From Candidatus Gastranaerophilales bacterium (lineage in GTDB: Bacteria; Cyanobacteriota; Vampirovibrionia; Gastranaerophilales; Gastranaerophilaceae): a stretch of DNA of 49,633 bases. How positions within the stretch are numbered: position 1 is the first letter of the stretch; each line of letters begins with the position of its first letter. The notes below the pieces were generated by a model. The model saw nothing but the letters and a program-made list of their open reading frames with translations. It was not told the origin of the DNA and did no database searches. The stretch is from positions 1 through 49,633 of the forward strand of contig CALVFU010000009.1 in the NCBI GenBank assembly GCA_944326905.1, written 5' to 3'. A program made the position numbers and the translations under genes. Of the stretch, positions 41,142 to 49,633 are shown one piece after another.

Positions 41142-42863
41142 ATGTATAAACAAAACCCAGAAGATGATAATGAGAAGAAGCAGATAAAAATATTTCAAGG
41201 AAGAATTATTGGACTGCAAATCTTTTTTGCGGGAGTAATTATCTTGTTCATTGTATATCTTTTCTGTATTCAAGTACTTGATATACACAAATATCGTATA
41301 AAGGCGCAAAACCAGCGGCGCGGCAGTTCTTTTTCTTTAAGGGGAGATATATATGACCGTAACGGGATTAAATTGGCTGGAGATACTATATTTTATGATA
41401 TATTTGCGCGCCCGGCTGATTATGTGCATGATGAAGAGGAACTTGCAAAAATCCTGGCGCCTATTTTAAAAGTTTCTCAGTTTAATTTAACTGAAAAACT
41501 GAAGCGGCGAGAGCCGTTAATTTCGTTAAAAAAAGGAGCAGACCGTCAAACATACTCTCAAATTGCAAAATTGCGGCTGAGAGAAATCCCTATGGATCCC
41601 AAAAATATACGAGTTTATCCGCAGGGGGCGCTTGCATCGCATATTCTGGGCTACTATAATGCTGATGCCAATGTTTCTGCAGGTGTAGAGTATACGGCAG
41701 GAGATAAACTTGAGCACGTTGAAAATAAAATAAATATTGAGCGTACTCCGCGGGGAAAAATTATTTATGATCTGAATACTAACCCGATAGATGCACTTAA
41801 GCCGCAAAAGGGTGAAAATGTAACTCTTACCATTGATACCGCAATTCAGCATATCTGCGAAAAAGAATTAAACAAGGCAATTAAAAAACACAAAGCCTTA
41901 AGAGGGGCTGTAATAGTTATGAACCCTAAAAACGGAGAAATTTTAGCGTATGCGGTTTATCCGTTTTTTGATCCCAATAAATTTAAAGATGCGACTTTTT
42001 TACAAACCAAAAACTGGACTCTTACTGATGTTTTTCCTCCAGGTTCTACATTCAAAGCAATTACAGTTGCAAGTGCCATGGAGACAGGAAAAATTAACAA
42101 GCATACTAAAATTAACGATACCGGGAAGATAAAAGTAGGCTGGTGGACTATTAAAAATTATGATTATAGTAAGCATCCCCGTCCGGGATTAATAGATTTG
42201 GTATACTTGTTTGAGCATTCGAGCAATGTCGGCTCTGTTCTTGTAGCTCAAAAAATGACATCAACAGAGTTTTATGACATGTTAAAAAAGTTTGGATTTG
42301 GAGAAAAGACAGGCATTGACTTGCCGGGAGAATCTGTCGGGCTTTTAAAATCACCTAATAAATGGGATTCTTCTGACCATGCAACAATGGCTTACGGATA
42401 CGGAACTTCTGTTACTGCAATACAAATGGTTTCTGCGTTGTCTGCACTTGCAAATAATGGTGTCCGTGTAACTCCGCATGTTATTAAGTATTCTCCTGAA
42501 GAAGCCGCTGTTAAAATTAAAGAAACACGTGTTATGAGTGAAGAAAATGCTAAGTCTATTACTGAATTGCTAACGGCAAGTATAAACAGAGGCAACACAA
42601 TCTTAAAAGAAGGAAACTATAACATAGCGGCAAAAACAGGTACATCTATTAAGCCTAAAGAAAATGGCGCCGGGTATACAAATAAATTGTACACGTCTGT
42701 TTTTGGATATCTGCCGTCGACAGACCCCAAAATTCTTATTTATGTTATAGTGGATTCAGCCCAGGGTTATGAGATCTGGGGTAACACTGTTGCTGTTCCA
42801 ATATTTAAAGAGATTGCAAATCAGGTAACAAGAATGCTTAATTTGACACCTGATAAAAAATAG
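41142..42863 (+). CDS. Class B penicillin-binding protein (FtsI/PBP2 type)
   Basis: This transpeptidase cross-links septal or side-wall peptidoglycan in the periplasm. One N-terminal membrane helix (about 22-45) is followed by the PBP dimerisation domain with RGDIYDRNG, and then the transpeptidase domain. The catalytic Ser302 and Lys305 are in GSTFK, the second motif is Ser360-Ser-Asn362, and the third is KTGTS (about 490). The 573-residue length and its position directly upstream of murE match FtsI in division/cell-wall clusters. There is no PASTA domain. The RBS is the purine-rich GGAAGAGG, some 13 bases upstream. It is divergent from the atp operon. Confidence 0.88.
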   Translation: MYKQNPEDDNEKKQIKIFQGRIIGLQIFFAGVIILFIVYLFCIQVLDIHKYRIKAQNQRRGSSFSLRGDIYDRNGIKLAGDTIFYDIFARPADYVHDEEELAKILAPILKVSQFNLTEKLKRREPLISLKKGADRQTYSQIAKLRLREIPMDPKNIRVYPQGALASHILGYYNADANVSAGVEYTAGDKLEHVENKINIERTPRGKIIYDLNTNPIDALKPQKGENVTLTIDTAIQHICEKELNKAIKKHKALRGAVIVMNPKNGEILAYAVYPFFDPNKFKDATFLQTKNWTLTDVFPPGSTFKAITVASAMETGKINKHTKINDTGKIKVGWWTIKNYDYSKHPRPGLIDLVYLFEHSSNVGSVLVAQKMTSTEFYDMLKKFGFGEKTGIDLPGESVGLLKSPNKWDSSDHATMAYGYGTSVTAIQMVSALSALANNGVRVTPHVIKYSPEEAAVKIKETRVMSEENAKSITELLTASINRGNTILKEGNYNIAAKTGTSIKPKENGAGYTNKLYTSVFGYLPSTDPKILIYVIVDSAQGYEIWGNTVAVPIFKEIANQVTRMLNLTPDKK

Positions 42864-42897
42864 TGATACAATAGTCTTGCCCGTAGTTGGAGGTTTT

Positions 42898-44358
42898 ATG
42901 AAGCTAAGAAGTTTAATTGAACAAATTCAATATCTTGAACTGGTTAATGTAAATGATTACAGTATTGATGTTGAAAATGTCTCCTATAATTCAAAAACTA
43001 CACGTCCAAATGATATTTTTGTATGTATTGTAGGCGAGCATACCGACGGGCATGAATATTTTCAAGAAGCGGTTAATAACGGTGCTGTTGTTTGTATTGT
43101 AGAAAAAATTCTTAACTCAGATATTCCGCAAATCGTAGTTAGATCAACACAGGAAACTTTGGCTGATTTAGCCATAATTCTGAACGGTAACTCTTCTACG
43201 TCTTTAAATCTTATAGGTGTAACAGGAACTAACGGAAAAACTACCGTATCTCACCTGATCCAAAAAATAATAGAAGACCAAAAAGGAAATTGTGCATTAA
43301 TAGGTACTTTAGGCTACAAATACTCTTCTGCTGATGACTACTACGCAACAGGGCATACAACACCGCAGGCGCCGGAACTGCAGTCAATATTTGCTGATGT
43401 TAAGTATAACAAACAAATCTCTAATGTAGTTATGGAGGTAAGTTCTCATGCGCTTGCACAGCATCGGGTTAAAGGTTGTGATTTTAATGGAGCTGTTTTT
43501 ACAAATTTAACCCAGGATCATTTAGATTTTCATATAACAATGCATAATTATTTTATGGCAAAGGCAAAATTATTTGAAAATCTTGCAACGGGTGATTTTG
43601 CCGTTATAAATGTGGATGATGAATATGGGGTAAAATTAAAAAATATAATTTCACCGTCTGCGATGATTTATACATACGCGCTTAACTCTTCTGCTGATTT
43701 TATGGCAAAAGATGTTAAATATTCATCTAAAGGTGCATCATTTAAATGCGTTACTCCAAAAGAGACAATTAAAGTAAATCTTAAAATGAACGGTGTTTTT
43801 AGTGTATATAATGTACTGGCAGCATTAACTGTTGCTTATGCAATGCAGCTTGATATTAAAAAAGCTGTTAAATCAATTGAACCATTAAGCGGAGTCGCTG
43901 GGAGGTTTGAAGTAATTCATAATGATCCAATGGTAATTGTGGATTATGCACATACTCCTGATGGGTTAAAAAATATTCTTATGTCTGCAAGAGGTTTAAA
44001 AACTTCTAAGGGTAAACTTATATGCGTCTTTGGATGCGGCGGCGACCGTGATGTGACTAAACGTCCCCAAATGGGTGCGATTGCAGAAGAACTGGCTGAT
44101 AAAGTTATTCTAACAAGCGACAATCCAAGAAGTGAAAATCCTCAGCAAATTATTGCTGATATTTTATCAGGATTTAAGTCCACAAAAGATGTTATTGTAG
44201 AACTAGACCGAGAATCTGCTATCAAAGCTGCTCATAAAATAGCAAAAAAAGAAGATGTTATTGTTATTGCAGGAAAAGGTCATGAAGATTATCAAATTTT
44301 AAAAGATACAACAATACACTTTGATGACAGAGAAGAAGTTAGAAAAATTTTTAAGTAA
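42898..44358 (+). CDS. murE: UDP-MurNAc-L-Ala-D-Glu:meso-diaminopimelate ligase MurE
   Basis: MurE adds the third amino acid to the peptidoglycan stem peptide in the cytoplasm. The ATP-binding motif is GVTGTNGKTT, and the diaminopimelate-recognition motif is DNPRSENP, so the substrate is meso-DAP and not lysine. The C-terminal GKGHEDYQ block is conserved. I start at 42898 because TGGAGG lies 4-5 bases upstream, giving 486 residues; an ATG at 42877 lacks an RBS. It follows the PBP gene by 34 bp and continues into nagA, probably as one operon. Confidence 0.95.
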   Translation: MKLRSLIEQIQYLELVNVNDYSIDVENVSYNSKTTRPNDIFVCIVGEHTDGHEYFQEAVNNGAVVCIVEKILNSDIPQIVVRSTQETLADLAIILNGNSSTSLNLIGVTGTNGKTTVSHLIQKIIEDQKGNCALIGTLGYKYSSADDYYATGHTTPQAPELQSIFADVKYNKQISNVVMEVSSHALAQHRVKGCDFNGAVFTNLTQDHLDFHITMHNYFMAKAKLFENLATGDFAVINVDDEYGVKLKNIISPSAMIYTYALNSSADFMAKDVKYSSKGASFKCVTPKETIKVNLKMNGVFSVYNVLAALTVAYAMQLDIKKAVKSIEPLSGVAGRFEVIHNDPMVIVDYAHTPDGLKNILMSARGLKTSKGKLICVFGCGGDRDVTKRPQMGAIAEELADKVILTSDNPRSENPQQIIADILSGFKSTKDVIVELDRESAIKAAHKIAKKEDVIVIAGKGHEDYQILKDTTIHFDDREEVRKIFK

Positions 44359-44385
44359 TAATAGTTCGAAGGGAAGCGAGTTTTT

Positions 44386-45297
44386 GTGTACACAAGTACA
44401 AAACTTTTAATTGATCAGCATATTCATGGTGGATATGGGGTAGATTTAAGTAATGCAGATGCTGATAAAATAGTTTTTTTATCTGAATGCCTTTTTAGAC
44501 ATGGTATTGGAGGATATTTTCCAACACTTGTAACTGATAGTATAGAAAATATTAAGCGGCAAATTAAAGCTATTAAAAAAGCTGCTTTATGTGATAAAAA
44601 AAATATTGCTAAAATATTAGGGATACATCTTGAGGGAATTTTTATAAATCCTTTAAAAAAAGGAATACATAATCCTGAGCATTTTTTACCGGCAACTGTA
44701 GAAAATTATAAACTTGTTGAAGATGATTTTGTAAAAATAGTAACTTTAGCTCCTGAATTAGATGAGGGTTTGATTGACTATCTTAATAAAAAAGGTGTAA
44801 AAGTGCAGGCAGGTCACTGTATTGGTGCTGATTTATGGGGTATAAATGCGGCAACGCATCTGTTTAACGCAATGCAGGGGATTTCACACAGAAGGCATGG
44901 TACAGCACTAACGGCTTTGCTTAATGATAATATTTACACAGAGTTAATATGTGACGGAGTTCATTTAAACGATGAAATTATTATTTTGGCAGAAAAAATA
45001 AAACCTAGAAACAAGATAATTTTAATAAGTGATGCCCTGCCTATTGCCTACAGCGATATTAAAGAAATGGAATTTGCAGGGGAGAGAATATATTACAACG
45101 GAAAGAGTGCTACATCTTTAAATGGGACTATAGCCGGAAGTACCACTCTATTGGATAAGATTGTAAAAATATTGCATAATAAAAATTTATTTCATTCGGA
45201 GTATATAGATAACGTTTATAAGTATCATAATATCAACTTAAATGGTGAAATAATCTGGGATACTAATTTTGACATCTTAGAGGTAAGAAATGAATAG
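44386..45297 (+). CDS. nagA: N-acetylglucosamine-6-phosphate deacetylase-like amidohydrolase
   Basis: This metal-dependent amidohydrolase should remove acetate from GlcNAc-6-phosphate, feeding amino sugars into cell-wall synthesis or glycolysis. It retains DQHIHGG (first metal motif), [24 protein letters not shown] and SDALP in NagA order. At 303 residues it is short: usual NagA has about 380, and the N-terminal and C-terminal beta-sandwich strands appear missing. The start is a GTG (44386) after GAAGGGAAG. Its last 8 bases overlap ilvD (ATGAATAG). The neighbours murE and PBP suggest a link to peptidoglycan recycling. Confidence is good for the superfamily and moderate for the exact substrate. 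Confidence 0.75.
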   Translation: MYTSTKLLIDQHIHGGYGVDLSNADADKIVFLSECLFRHGIGGYFPTLVTDSIENIKRQIKAIKKAALCDKKNIAKILGIHLEGIFINPLKKGIHNPEHFLPATVENYKLVEDDFVKIVTLAPELDEGLIDYLNKKGVKVQAGHCIGADLWGINAATHLFNAMQGISHRRHGTALTALLNDNIYTELICDGVHLNDEIIILAEKIKPRNKIILISDALPIAYSDIKEMEFAGERIYYNGKSATSLNGTIAGSTTLLDKIVKILHNKNLFHSEYIDNVYKYHNINLNGEIIWDTNFDILEVRNE

Positions 45298-46945
45298 CGA
45301 TAAAATAAAAAAAGGAATAGCAAGAACGCCGCATAGAGGACTTTTGTATGCAGCAGGAGTAAGTAAAAAAAATATTGATAAACCATTTATAGGCATTGCG
45401 AGTTCTTTTTCTGATTTAGTACCAGGGCACATTGGAATGAGAGACTTGGAGCGGCAGATAGAAAAAGGGATACACTCAGGGGGCGGGCAGTCTTTTGTTT
45501 TTGGCGTTCCGGCTGTATGTGACGGAATTGCAATGGGGCATAGCGGTATGCAGTATTCGCTTCCTTCAAGAGATTTGATAGCTGATTGTGTAGAAACAGT
45601 TGCCGGGGCACATCAGCTTGATGGACTTGTGCTTCTGTCAAATTGCGATAAAATTACTCCAGGCATGCTGATTGCGGCTTTAAGGCTGAATATACCTGCA
45701 ATTATAGTAACAGCAGGACCAATGCTGGATGGTGTATGCAAGCATCAAAAACTAACAATGATTAAAGGTTCTTTTGAGGCGGTTGGAAAATATCGCGCGG
45801 GAGTAATCAGCGAGGAAGAACTTTGTGAAATGGAAGAAAATTCCTGCCCGTCTGCAGGAGCGTGTCAAGGATTGTATACTGCAAATACAATGGCGTGCTT
45901 AACGGAGGTTATAGGTATGAGTCTCCCGCAATGCGGAACCGCATCTGCGGTATCAGCCCTAAAACGCCGTATAGCATTTGATTCGGGACTGCAGGTGGTA
46001 AACCTTGTAAGGGAGGGTATCAGACCATCTGATATTATTACAAGAGATTCTCTTAGAAACGCTATAATTTGCGATCTTGCAATGGGCGGATCTACAAATT
46101 CTTTTCTTCATATTCTTGCAATAGCAAATGCGGGCGGGATTGATATATCACTTAAAGACTTTGAAGAGTTGAGCGAAAAAGTAAAACAGATAGTCAAGCT
46201 TGATCCTTCTGCAGAGCCGACAATGGCAGATTTACATAATGCTGGAGGTATTAGTGCAGTTCTTAAAACGTTGTACAAAAACATTCCTGAATTAAAAAAT
46301 ACTGCTGGTGTAAACGGATACAACCTGGAAGAATTAACTAAAAATACCTGGGTGGATTCCAATTTAATTCATCCAGTAACAAGTCCTGTAACCCAAAAGC
46401 CGGGGCTGGGGATACTGTATGGAAATATAGCCTCCGGCGGATGTGTAACAAAGATTTCAGGTATTGATGAAAAATGTTATGAGTTTGAAGGAATAGCAAG
46501 ACCTTTTGACAGCGAAGAAGATGCAATGGAGGCACTTGAAAATGACAAAATAAAAGCCGGTGATGTCATTGTAATAAGATATGAAGGTCCAAAAGGCGGT
46601 CCAGGCATGCGTGAAATGTTAGCGCCGACTTCGCTCCTTGTAGGCAAAGGGCTTGGCACAAGCGTCGCTTTGATTACAGACGGAAGGTTCTCCGGCGGAA
46701 CAAGAGGAATCTGCATAGGACACATCTGTCCGGAAGCAGCGGACGGAGGAGTTATTGCTCTAATAGAAGAAGGAGATAAAATCAGGATAAATATTAACAA
46801 AAGAACTCTGGATCTCCTTGTTGACGATAAAACGCTTGATGAACGGCGGAAAAAATTGAAGCCTTTTACTCCAAAGCATGCAGGCGGTTATCTTGCAAAA
46901 TACGCAAGATTTGTTAAAGATGCAAGTCACGGCGCAATTGTTTAA
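45290..46945 (+). CDS. ilvD: Dihydroxy-acid dehydratase IlvD
   Basis: IlvD dehydrates 2,3-dihydroxy-isovalerate and its homologue in valine, leucine and isoleucine synthesis. Iron-sulfur ligands are in [10 protein letters not shown] and [14 protein letters not shown]. The segment before the first motif reads [10 protein letters not shown], as in the E. coli type (VPGH), not the TPCN of plant and mycobacterial [2Fe-2S] enzymes. An oxygen-labile [4Fe-4S] cluster is therefore likely, fitting an anaerobe. The C-terminal [10 protein letters not shown] and SGGTRG blocks are canonical. Length is 551. It overlaps nagA by 8 bp, an odd partner; no other ilv gene is here. Confidence 0.93.
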   Translation: MNSDKIKKGIARTPHRGLLYAAGVSKKNIDKPFIGIASSFSDLVPGHIGMRDLERQIEKGIHSGGGQSFVFGVPAVCDGIAMGHSGMQYSLPSRDLIADCVETVAGAHQLDGLVLLSNCDKITPGMLIAALRLNIPAIIVTAGPMLDGVCKHQKLTMIKGSFEAVGKYRAGVISEEELCEMEENSCPSAGACQGLYTANTMACLTEVIGMSLPQCGTASAVSALKRRIAFDSGLQVVNLVREGIRPSDIITRDSLRNAIICDLAMGGSTNSFLHILAIANAGGIDISLKDFEELSEKVKQIVKLDPSAEPTMADLHNAGGISAVLKTLYKNIPELKNTAGVNGYNLEELTKNTWVDSNLIHPVTSPVTQKPGLGILYGNIASGGCVTKISGIDEKCYEFEGIARPFDSEEDAMEALENDKIKAGDVIVIRYEGPKGGPGMREMLAPTSLLVGKGLGTSVALITDGRFSGGTRGICIGHICPEAADGGVIALIEEGDKIRININKRTLDLLVDDKTLDERRKKLKPFTPKHAGGYLAKYARFVKDASHGAIV

Positions 46946-46967
46946 TTTATTAATAAAAGTTAAATTC

Positions 46968-46996
46968 TTGTAAATTAACAATTTTTATTGTATAAT
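46968..46996 (+). promoter_or_regulatory. Promoter of pflB
   Basis: TTGTAA (46968-46973) and a consensus TATAAT (46991-46996) are separated by exactly 17 bp. The start is near 47003, giving a leader of about 96 bases. Confidence 0.7.
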
Positions 46997-47006
46997 CTTA
47001 ATTAAC

Positions 47007-47024
47007 GGTAAATTATTATTTACC
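47007..47024 (+). promoter_or_regulatory. 5'-end stem-loop in the pflB leader
   Basis: GGTAAAT (47007-47013) and ATTTACC (47018-47024) form a perfect 7-bp stem with a TATT loop, only a few bases from the predicted 5' end. Such 5' hairpins often protect mRNAs from decay. Confidence 0.45.
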
Positions 47025-47098
47025 AAAGACATATCTTTAAAAAATCCGAGATATTTCACAAAATAAGAGAAGAATATACAAGAATAAAGGAGGTCAAA

Positions 47099-49303
47099 AT
47101 GGTTACCCAGGTTGTGGATAATACAGCAATTGACGTGGCTGCGTTTATTAAAAATAATTATACGCCATATTATGGTGATGACAGTTTTCTAAGCGGTCCA
47201 ACCCAGAGAACACTGTACATGTGGAGTAAAGTCAGCGAATTAATGAAAGAAGAACACAAAAAAGGTGTTCTTGACGCTGATACTTCGACTCCGTCATCAA
47301 TTACATCTCATGGAGCAGGTTATATTGATAAAGATAATGAACTTATAGTCGGGCTCCAGACTGATGCTCCTCTTAAACGTGCTATTATGCCAAACGGCGG
47401 CTATAGAATGATTGAAGCGTCCTGCAAAGCATACGGGCTGCCGGTAGATAAAGAACTTAAGACTATTTATACTAAATATAGAAAAACTCATAATGATGGT
47501 GTTTTTGACGTATATACAGAGGCTATAAAAAAATGCCGCCATTCTGCAATTATTACAGGGCTGCCTGATGCATACGGCAGAGGCAGAATTATAGGCGACT
47601 ACAGGCGTGTAGCATTATATGGTATTGACAGACTTATTGAAGAAAAACAGAAAGACAAACTCTCTACTGAAAATCTTCCAATGACTGAAGATAATATAAG
47701 ACTGAGAGAAGAACTAAGCGAGCAAATCCGTGCTTTAAAAGATATGAAAGAAATGGCTTTGTTATACGGTATTGATATCAGCAAGCCGGCTGAGAGCTTC
47801 CAAGAGGCAGTACAGTTTACATACTTTGGCTACTTAGCTGCAATTAAAGACCAAAACGGAGCTGCGATGTCGTTAGGCAGAGTGTCAACTTTCCTTGATA
47901 TATACTCAGAAAGAGATCTTAAATCCGGCAAAATTACAGAAGAACAAGCACAAGAAATTATGGACGATTTCATAATTAAATTGAGAATGGTTCGATTCCT
48001 GAGAACACCTGAGTATAATGATTTATTCAGCGGTGACCCTGTATGGACTACCGAAAGTATCGGCGGAATGACTATGGACGGTAAAACGCTGGTTACTAAA
48101 AACTCGTTTAGAATGCTCCAGACATTAATCAACCTTGGACCGGCTCCTGAACCTAATATGACTGTTTTATGGAGTAAAGATTTGCCGAAAGGATTTAAAG
48201 ACTATTGTGCAAGAGTAAGTATTGAAACAAGTGCTGTTCAATACGAAAATGATGACCTTATGCGTGAATCTTTTGGAGATGATTATGCGATTGCCTGCTG
48301 TGTTTCACCTCTAATCATCGGTAAAGAAATGCAGTTTTTTGGCGCTCGTGCAAACCTTGCTAAAGCGCTCCTTTATACAATTAACGGTGGTGTTGATGAA
48401 AGAACAGGCGATAAAGTAGCAGACTTTGAGCCTATTACTGATGAATACCTTGACTATGATACTGTAATGAAAAAATTTGATAAAGTTATGGACTGGCTTG
48501 CATATACCTACGTAAGCGCTCTGAATATTATTCACTATATGCATGACAAGTATAATTACGAAAAAGCACAGCTGGCTCTTATGGACTCTAATGCTGTTCG
48601 TAAGCTTGGCTGCGGGATTGCAGGATTTAGCGTAGTAACAGACTCTCTTTCTGCAATAAAATATGCAAAAGTGAGAGTAATTAGAGAAAACGGTATAGCA
48701 AAGCACTTTGAAATAGAAGGCGATTATCCTAAATACGGAAATAATGATGACAGAGCTGATTCAATCGGTGTTGATTTAGTAAACCGCTTTATGTCCAAAA
48801 TCGAAAAAATCCAGACCTATAGAGGGGCAATTCCAACGCAATCTATTCTTACGATTACAAGTAATGTTGTGTATGGTAAGAAGACAGGAGACACCCCTGA
48901 TGGCAGAGTCGCCGGCGTCCCGTTCTCGCCTGGTGCAAACCCGTTTAATGGCAGAGATTGTAAAGGTGCACTGGCTTCGCTCTGTTCAGTTGCAAAACTT
49001 CCATTTAAGAATGCTAAAGACGGGATTTCAAATACCTTTAGCATTCTGCCTGAAACACTGGGCAAATCACAGGATGAGCAAATCAGCAACCTTACCGGAA
49101 TGATGGACGGGTATTTTGGTAAAGGTGCCCAGCATTTGAATGTAAACGTGCTTAATCGTGAAACACTTCAAGATGCAATGGAGCATCCTGAAAACTATCC
49201 GCAATTAACAATTAGAGTCAGCGGCTATGCTGTTAATTTCATTAAGCTTACAAGAGAACAGCAGTTGGATGTTATTAATAGGACATTCCACGCGTCAATA
49301 TAA
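47099..49303 (+). CDS. pflB: Formate C-acetyltransferase (pyruvate formate-lyase) PflB
   Basis: PflB splits pyruvate with CoA into acetyl-CoA and formate in anaerobic fermentation. It is a glycyl-radical enzyme. The active-site cysteine pair is Cys400-Cys401 in IACCVSP, and the radical site is Gly709 in RVSGYAV near the C-terminus. The 734-residue length is normal. The RBS AAAGGAGG is the strongest in the window and the promoter is near consensus, so high expression is likely. The activating enzyme gene pflA is not in the window; it may be elsewhere. A long perfect hairpin follows 4 bp after the stop codon. Confidence 0.96.
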   Translation: MVTQVVDNTAIDVAAFIKNNYTPYYGDDSFLSGPTQRTLYMWSKVSELMKEEHKKGVLDADTSTPSSITSHGAGYIDKDNELIVGLQTDAPLKRAIMPNGGYRMIEASCKAYGLPVDKELKTIYTKYRKTHNDGVFDVYTEAIKKCRHSAIITGLPDAYGRGRIIGDYRRVALYGIDRLIEEKQKDKLSTENLPMTEDNIRLREELSEQIRALKDMKEMALLYGIDISKPAESFQEAVQFTYFGYLAAIKDQNGAAMSLGRVSTFLDIYSERDLKSGKITEEQAQEIMDDFIIKLRMVRFLRTPEYNDLFSGDPVWTTESIGGMTMDGKTLVTKNSFRMLQTLINLGPAPEPNMTVLWSKDLPKGFKDYCARVSIETSAVQYENDDLMRESFGDDYAIACCVSPLIIGKEMQFFGARANLAKALLYTINGGVDERTGDKVADFEPITDEYLDYDTVMKKFDKVMDWLAYTYVSALNIIHYMHDKYNYEKAQLALMDSNAVRKLGCGIAGFSVVTDSLSAIKYAKVRVIRENGIAKHFEIEGDYPKYGNNDDRADSIGVDLVNRFMSKIEKIQTYRGAIPTQSILTITSNVVYGKKTGDTPDGRVAGVPFSPGANPFNGRDCKGALASLCSVAKLPFKNAKDGISNTFSILPETLGKSQDEQISNLTGMMDGYFGKGAQHLNVNVLNRETLQDAMEHPENYPQLTIRVSGYAVNFIKLTREQQLDVINRTFHASI

Positions 49304-49307
49304 GATA

Positions 49308-49345
49308 AATCCTGGCGTGTCAGTGTATACTGACACGCCAGGATT
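49308..49345 (+). terminator. Strong hairpin after pflB (no U tract)
   Basis: A perfect 17-bp stem, AATCCTGGCGTGTCAGT (49308-49324) with its complement at 49329-49345, has a GTAT loop. It begins 5 bases after the stop codon. No T tract follows on the plus strand, as with the hairpin after fabZ. Confidence 0.75.
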
Positions 49346-49378
49346 AAAGCAAATGTGAAAATATATAAAAACTAAGGG

Positions 49379-49407
49379 TTGACATTATCAGCGCAATGAG
49401 TTATAAT
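49379..49407 (+). promoter_or_regulatory. Consensus promoter of small RNA copy 1
   Basis: TTGACA (49379-49384), a 17-bp spacer and TATAAT (49402-49407) match the sigma-70 consensus completely. An A/T-rich stretch upstream (49358-49374), also conserved in copy 2, may act as an UP element. Confidence 0.88.
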
Positions 49408-49413
49408 ATAATT

Positions 49414-49468
49414 GAGCCACCTTACGTGAGGGTTGTGGTCCCTCAACCGGGGGTGGCTCACCCTTTTT
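49414..49468 (+). ncRNA. Predicted small RNA, copy 1 (about 55 nt)
   Basis: The predicted first base is G49414, 7 bp after the -10. Stem P1 pairs GAGCCACC (49414-49421) with GGTGGCTC (49452-49459). Inside it P2 pairs TGAGGG (49427-49432) with CCCTCA (49440-49445) around the loop TTGTGGT. ACCC and five T follow. GGGTG (49451-49455) can alternatively pair with CACCC (49459-49463) as a canonical terminator directly before the T run; the two folds exclude each other. No open reading frame fits. I know no RNA family that matches. Confidence 0.7.
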
Positions 49469-49543
49469 ATTCATATTTTGTTATTTTATAGGTCTAATCA
49501 TTATTATCTATCAACAAACAGGAAAATATATAAAAACTAAGGG

Positions 49544-49572
49544 TTGACATTATCAGCGAAATGAGTTATAAT
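49544..49572 (+). promoter_or_regulatory. Consensus promoter of small RNA copy 2
   Basis: TTGACA (49544-49549), 17 bp, TATAAT (49567-49572), identical to copy 1 apart from one base in the spacer. Confidence 0.88.
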
Positions 49573-49578
49573 ATAATT

Positions 49579-49633
49579 GAGCCACCTTACGTGAGGGGTT
49601 TGGTCCCTCAACCGGAGGTGGCTCACCCTTTTT
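49579..49633 (+). ncRNA. Predicted small RNA, copy 2 (reaches the window end)
   Basis: P1 (49579-49586 with 49617-49624) and P2 (49592-49597 with 49605-49610) are kept without change. The loop is GTTTGGT and the junction base at 49616 is A, which creates GGAGGT and removes one pair from the alternative terminator hairpin. The five T at 49629-49633 are the last bases available. Confidence 0.7.

Larger units (their letters stand above)
49357..49633 (+). repeat. Tandem pair of 112-bp promoter/small-RNA units, period 165 bp
   Basis: Bases 49357-49468 recur at 49522-49633 with four differences (49394 C to A, 49433 T to G, 49435 G to T, 49451 G to A; positions in copy 1). The 53 bases between the copies are AT-rich and unique. 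The second copy runs to the last base of the window, so the array may continue. Confidence 0.9.

Noticed and set aside
42877-42897. Longer murE start
   Set aside because: The ATG at 42877 has no RBS, while the one at 42898 follows TGGAGG.
1-49633. tRNA, rRNA or riboswitch genes
   Set aside because: I looked for T-arm-like GGTTCRANYCC, rRNA blocks and common riboswitch cores and saw none convincing; only the twin small RNA at the right end stands out.

Overview
This AT-rich window reads as chromosomal DNA of a non-photosynthetic relative of cyanobacteria, most likely a gut-type Gastranaerophilales (Vampirovibrionia/'Melainabacteria'). This is inference from gene content, not a database match. 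The clues are an ATP synthase operon in the cyanobacterial order a-c-b'-b-delta-alpha-gamma with duplicated b subunits and no beta/epsilon, but with a gamma subunit lacking the photosynthetic regulatory insert; a Ycf45-like AAA+/R3H ATPase; lipid A genes (Gram-negative envelope); a meso-DAP type MurE; and fermentative metabolism (PflB) with glycogen synthase. No photosynthesis genes, rRNA, tRNA, CRISPR array or transposase were seen.

Layout. 1-760: repeat-rich, no gene. 762-3714: rfaE2-lpxD-lpxC-fabZ, an LPS/fatty-acid operon closed by a very strong hairpin. 3853-5949: an unknown Tyr/Met/Asn-rich protein, a DUF4143-type ATPase and a 32-bp tandem repeat. 6009-9482: radA-rsmE-cca operon. 9489-14423 (minus): Ycf45-like ATPase, glgA, dCMP deaminase, tsaD. 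14456-22030: obgE, lysS, relA/spoT, a second tRNA-nucleotidyltransferase-like gene and a group-2-like sigma factor. 22031-24335: a gene-poor stretch with a decayed Cys-rich reading frame and an orphan protein. 24336-31013: accessory or envelope genes (unknown, ClC antiporter, GNAT, CreD, PDZ protein, CheD-like protein). 31022-34623: S1-domain protein, dGTPase, CNNM/CorC-type membrane protein. 34939-35973: three tandem small membrane proteins of no known family. 36013-41011: atp operon. 41142-46945: class B PBP, murE, nagA-like, ilvD. 47099-49303: pflB. 49357-49633: two tandem copies of a small-RNA unit, the second running to the window edge.

The most interesting signal is at the right end. 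Two copies of a 112-bp unit each carry a perfect sigma-70 promoter (TTGACA-17-TATAAT) placed exactly 7 bp before a sequence that folds as a nested stem-loop and ends in an oligo-U tract. The copies differ at four positions, all outside the -35, the -10 and both stems. Other points of interest are: several genes whose -10 box sits about 7 bp before the ATG with no Shine-Dalgarno (leaderless mRNAs: relA, dgt, tsaD); a palindromic shared -10 between tsaD and obgE; an N-terminal 'M-x-I-...-N-F-x-G/K' motif shared by several unknown proteins; two class II tRNA nucleotidyltransferases; and long perfect hairpins without U tracts after fabZ and pflB.
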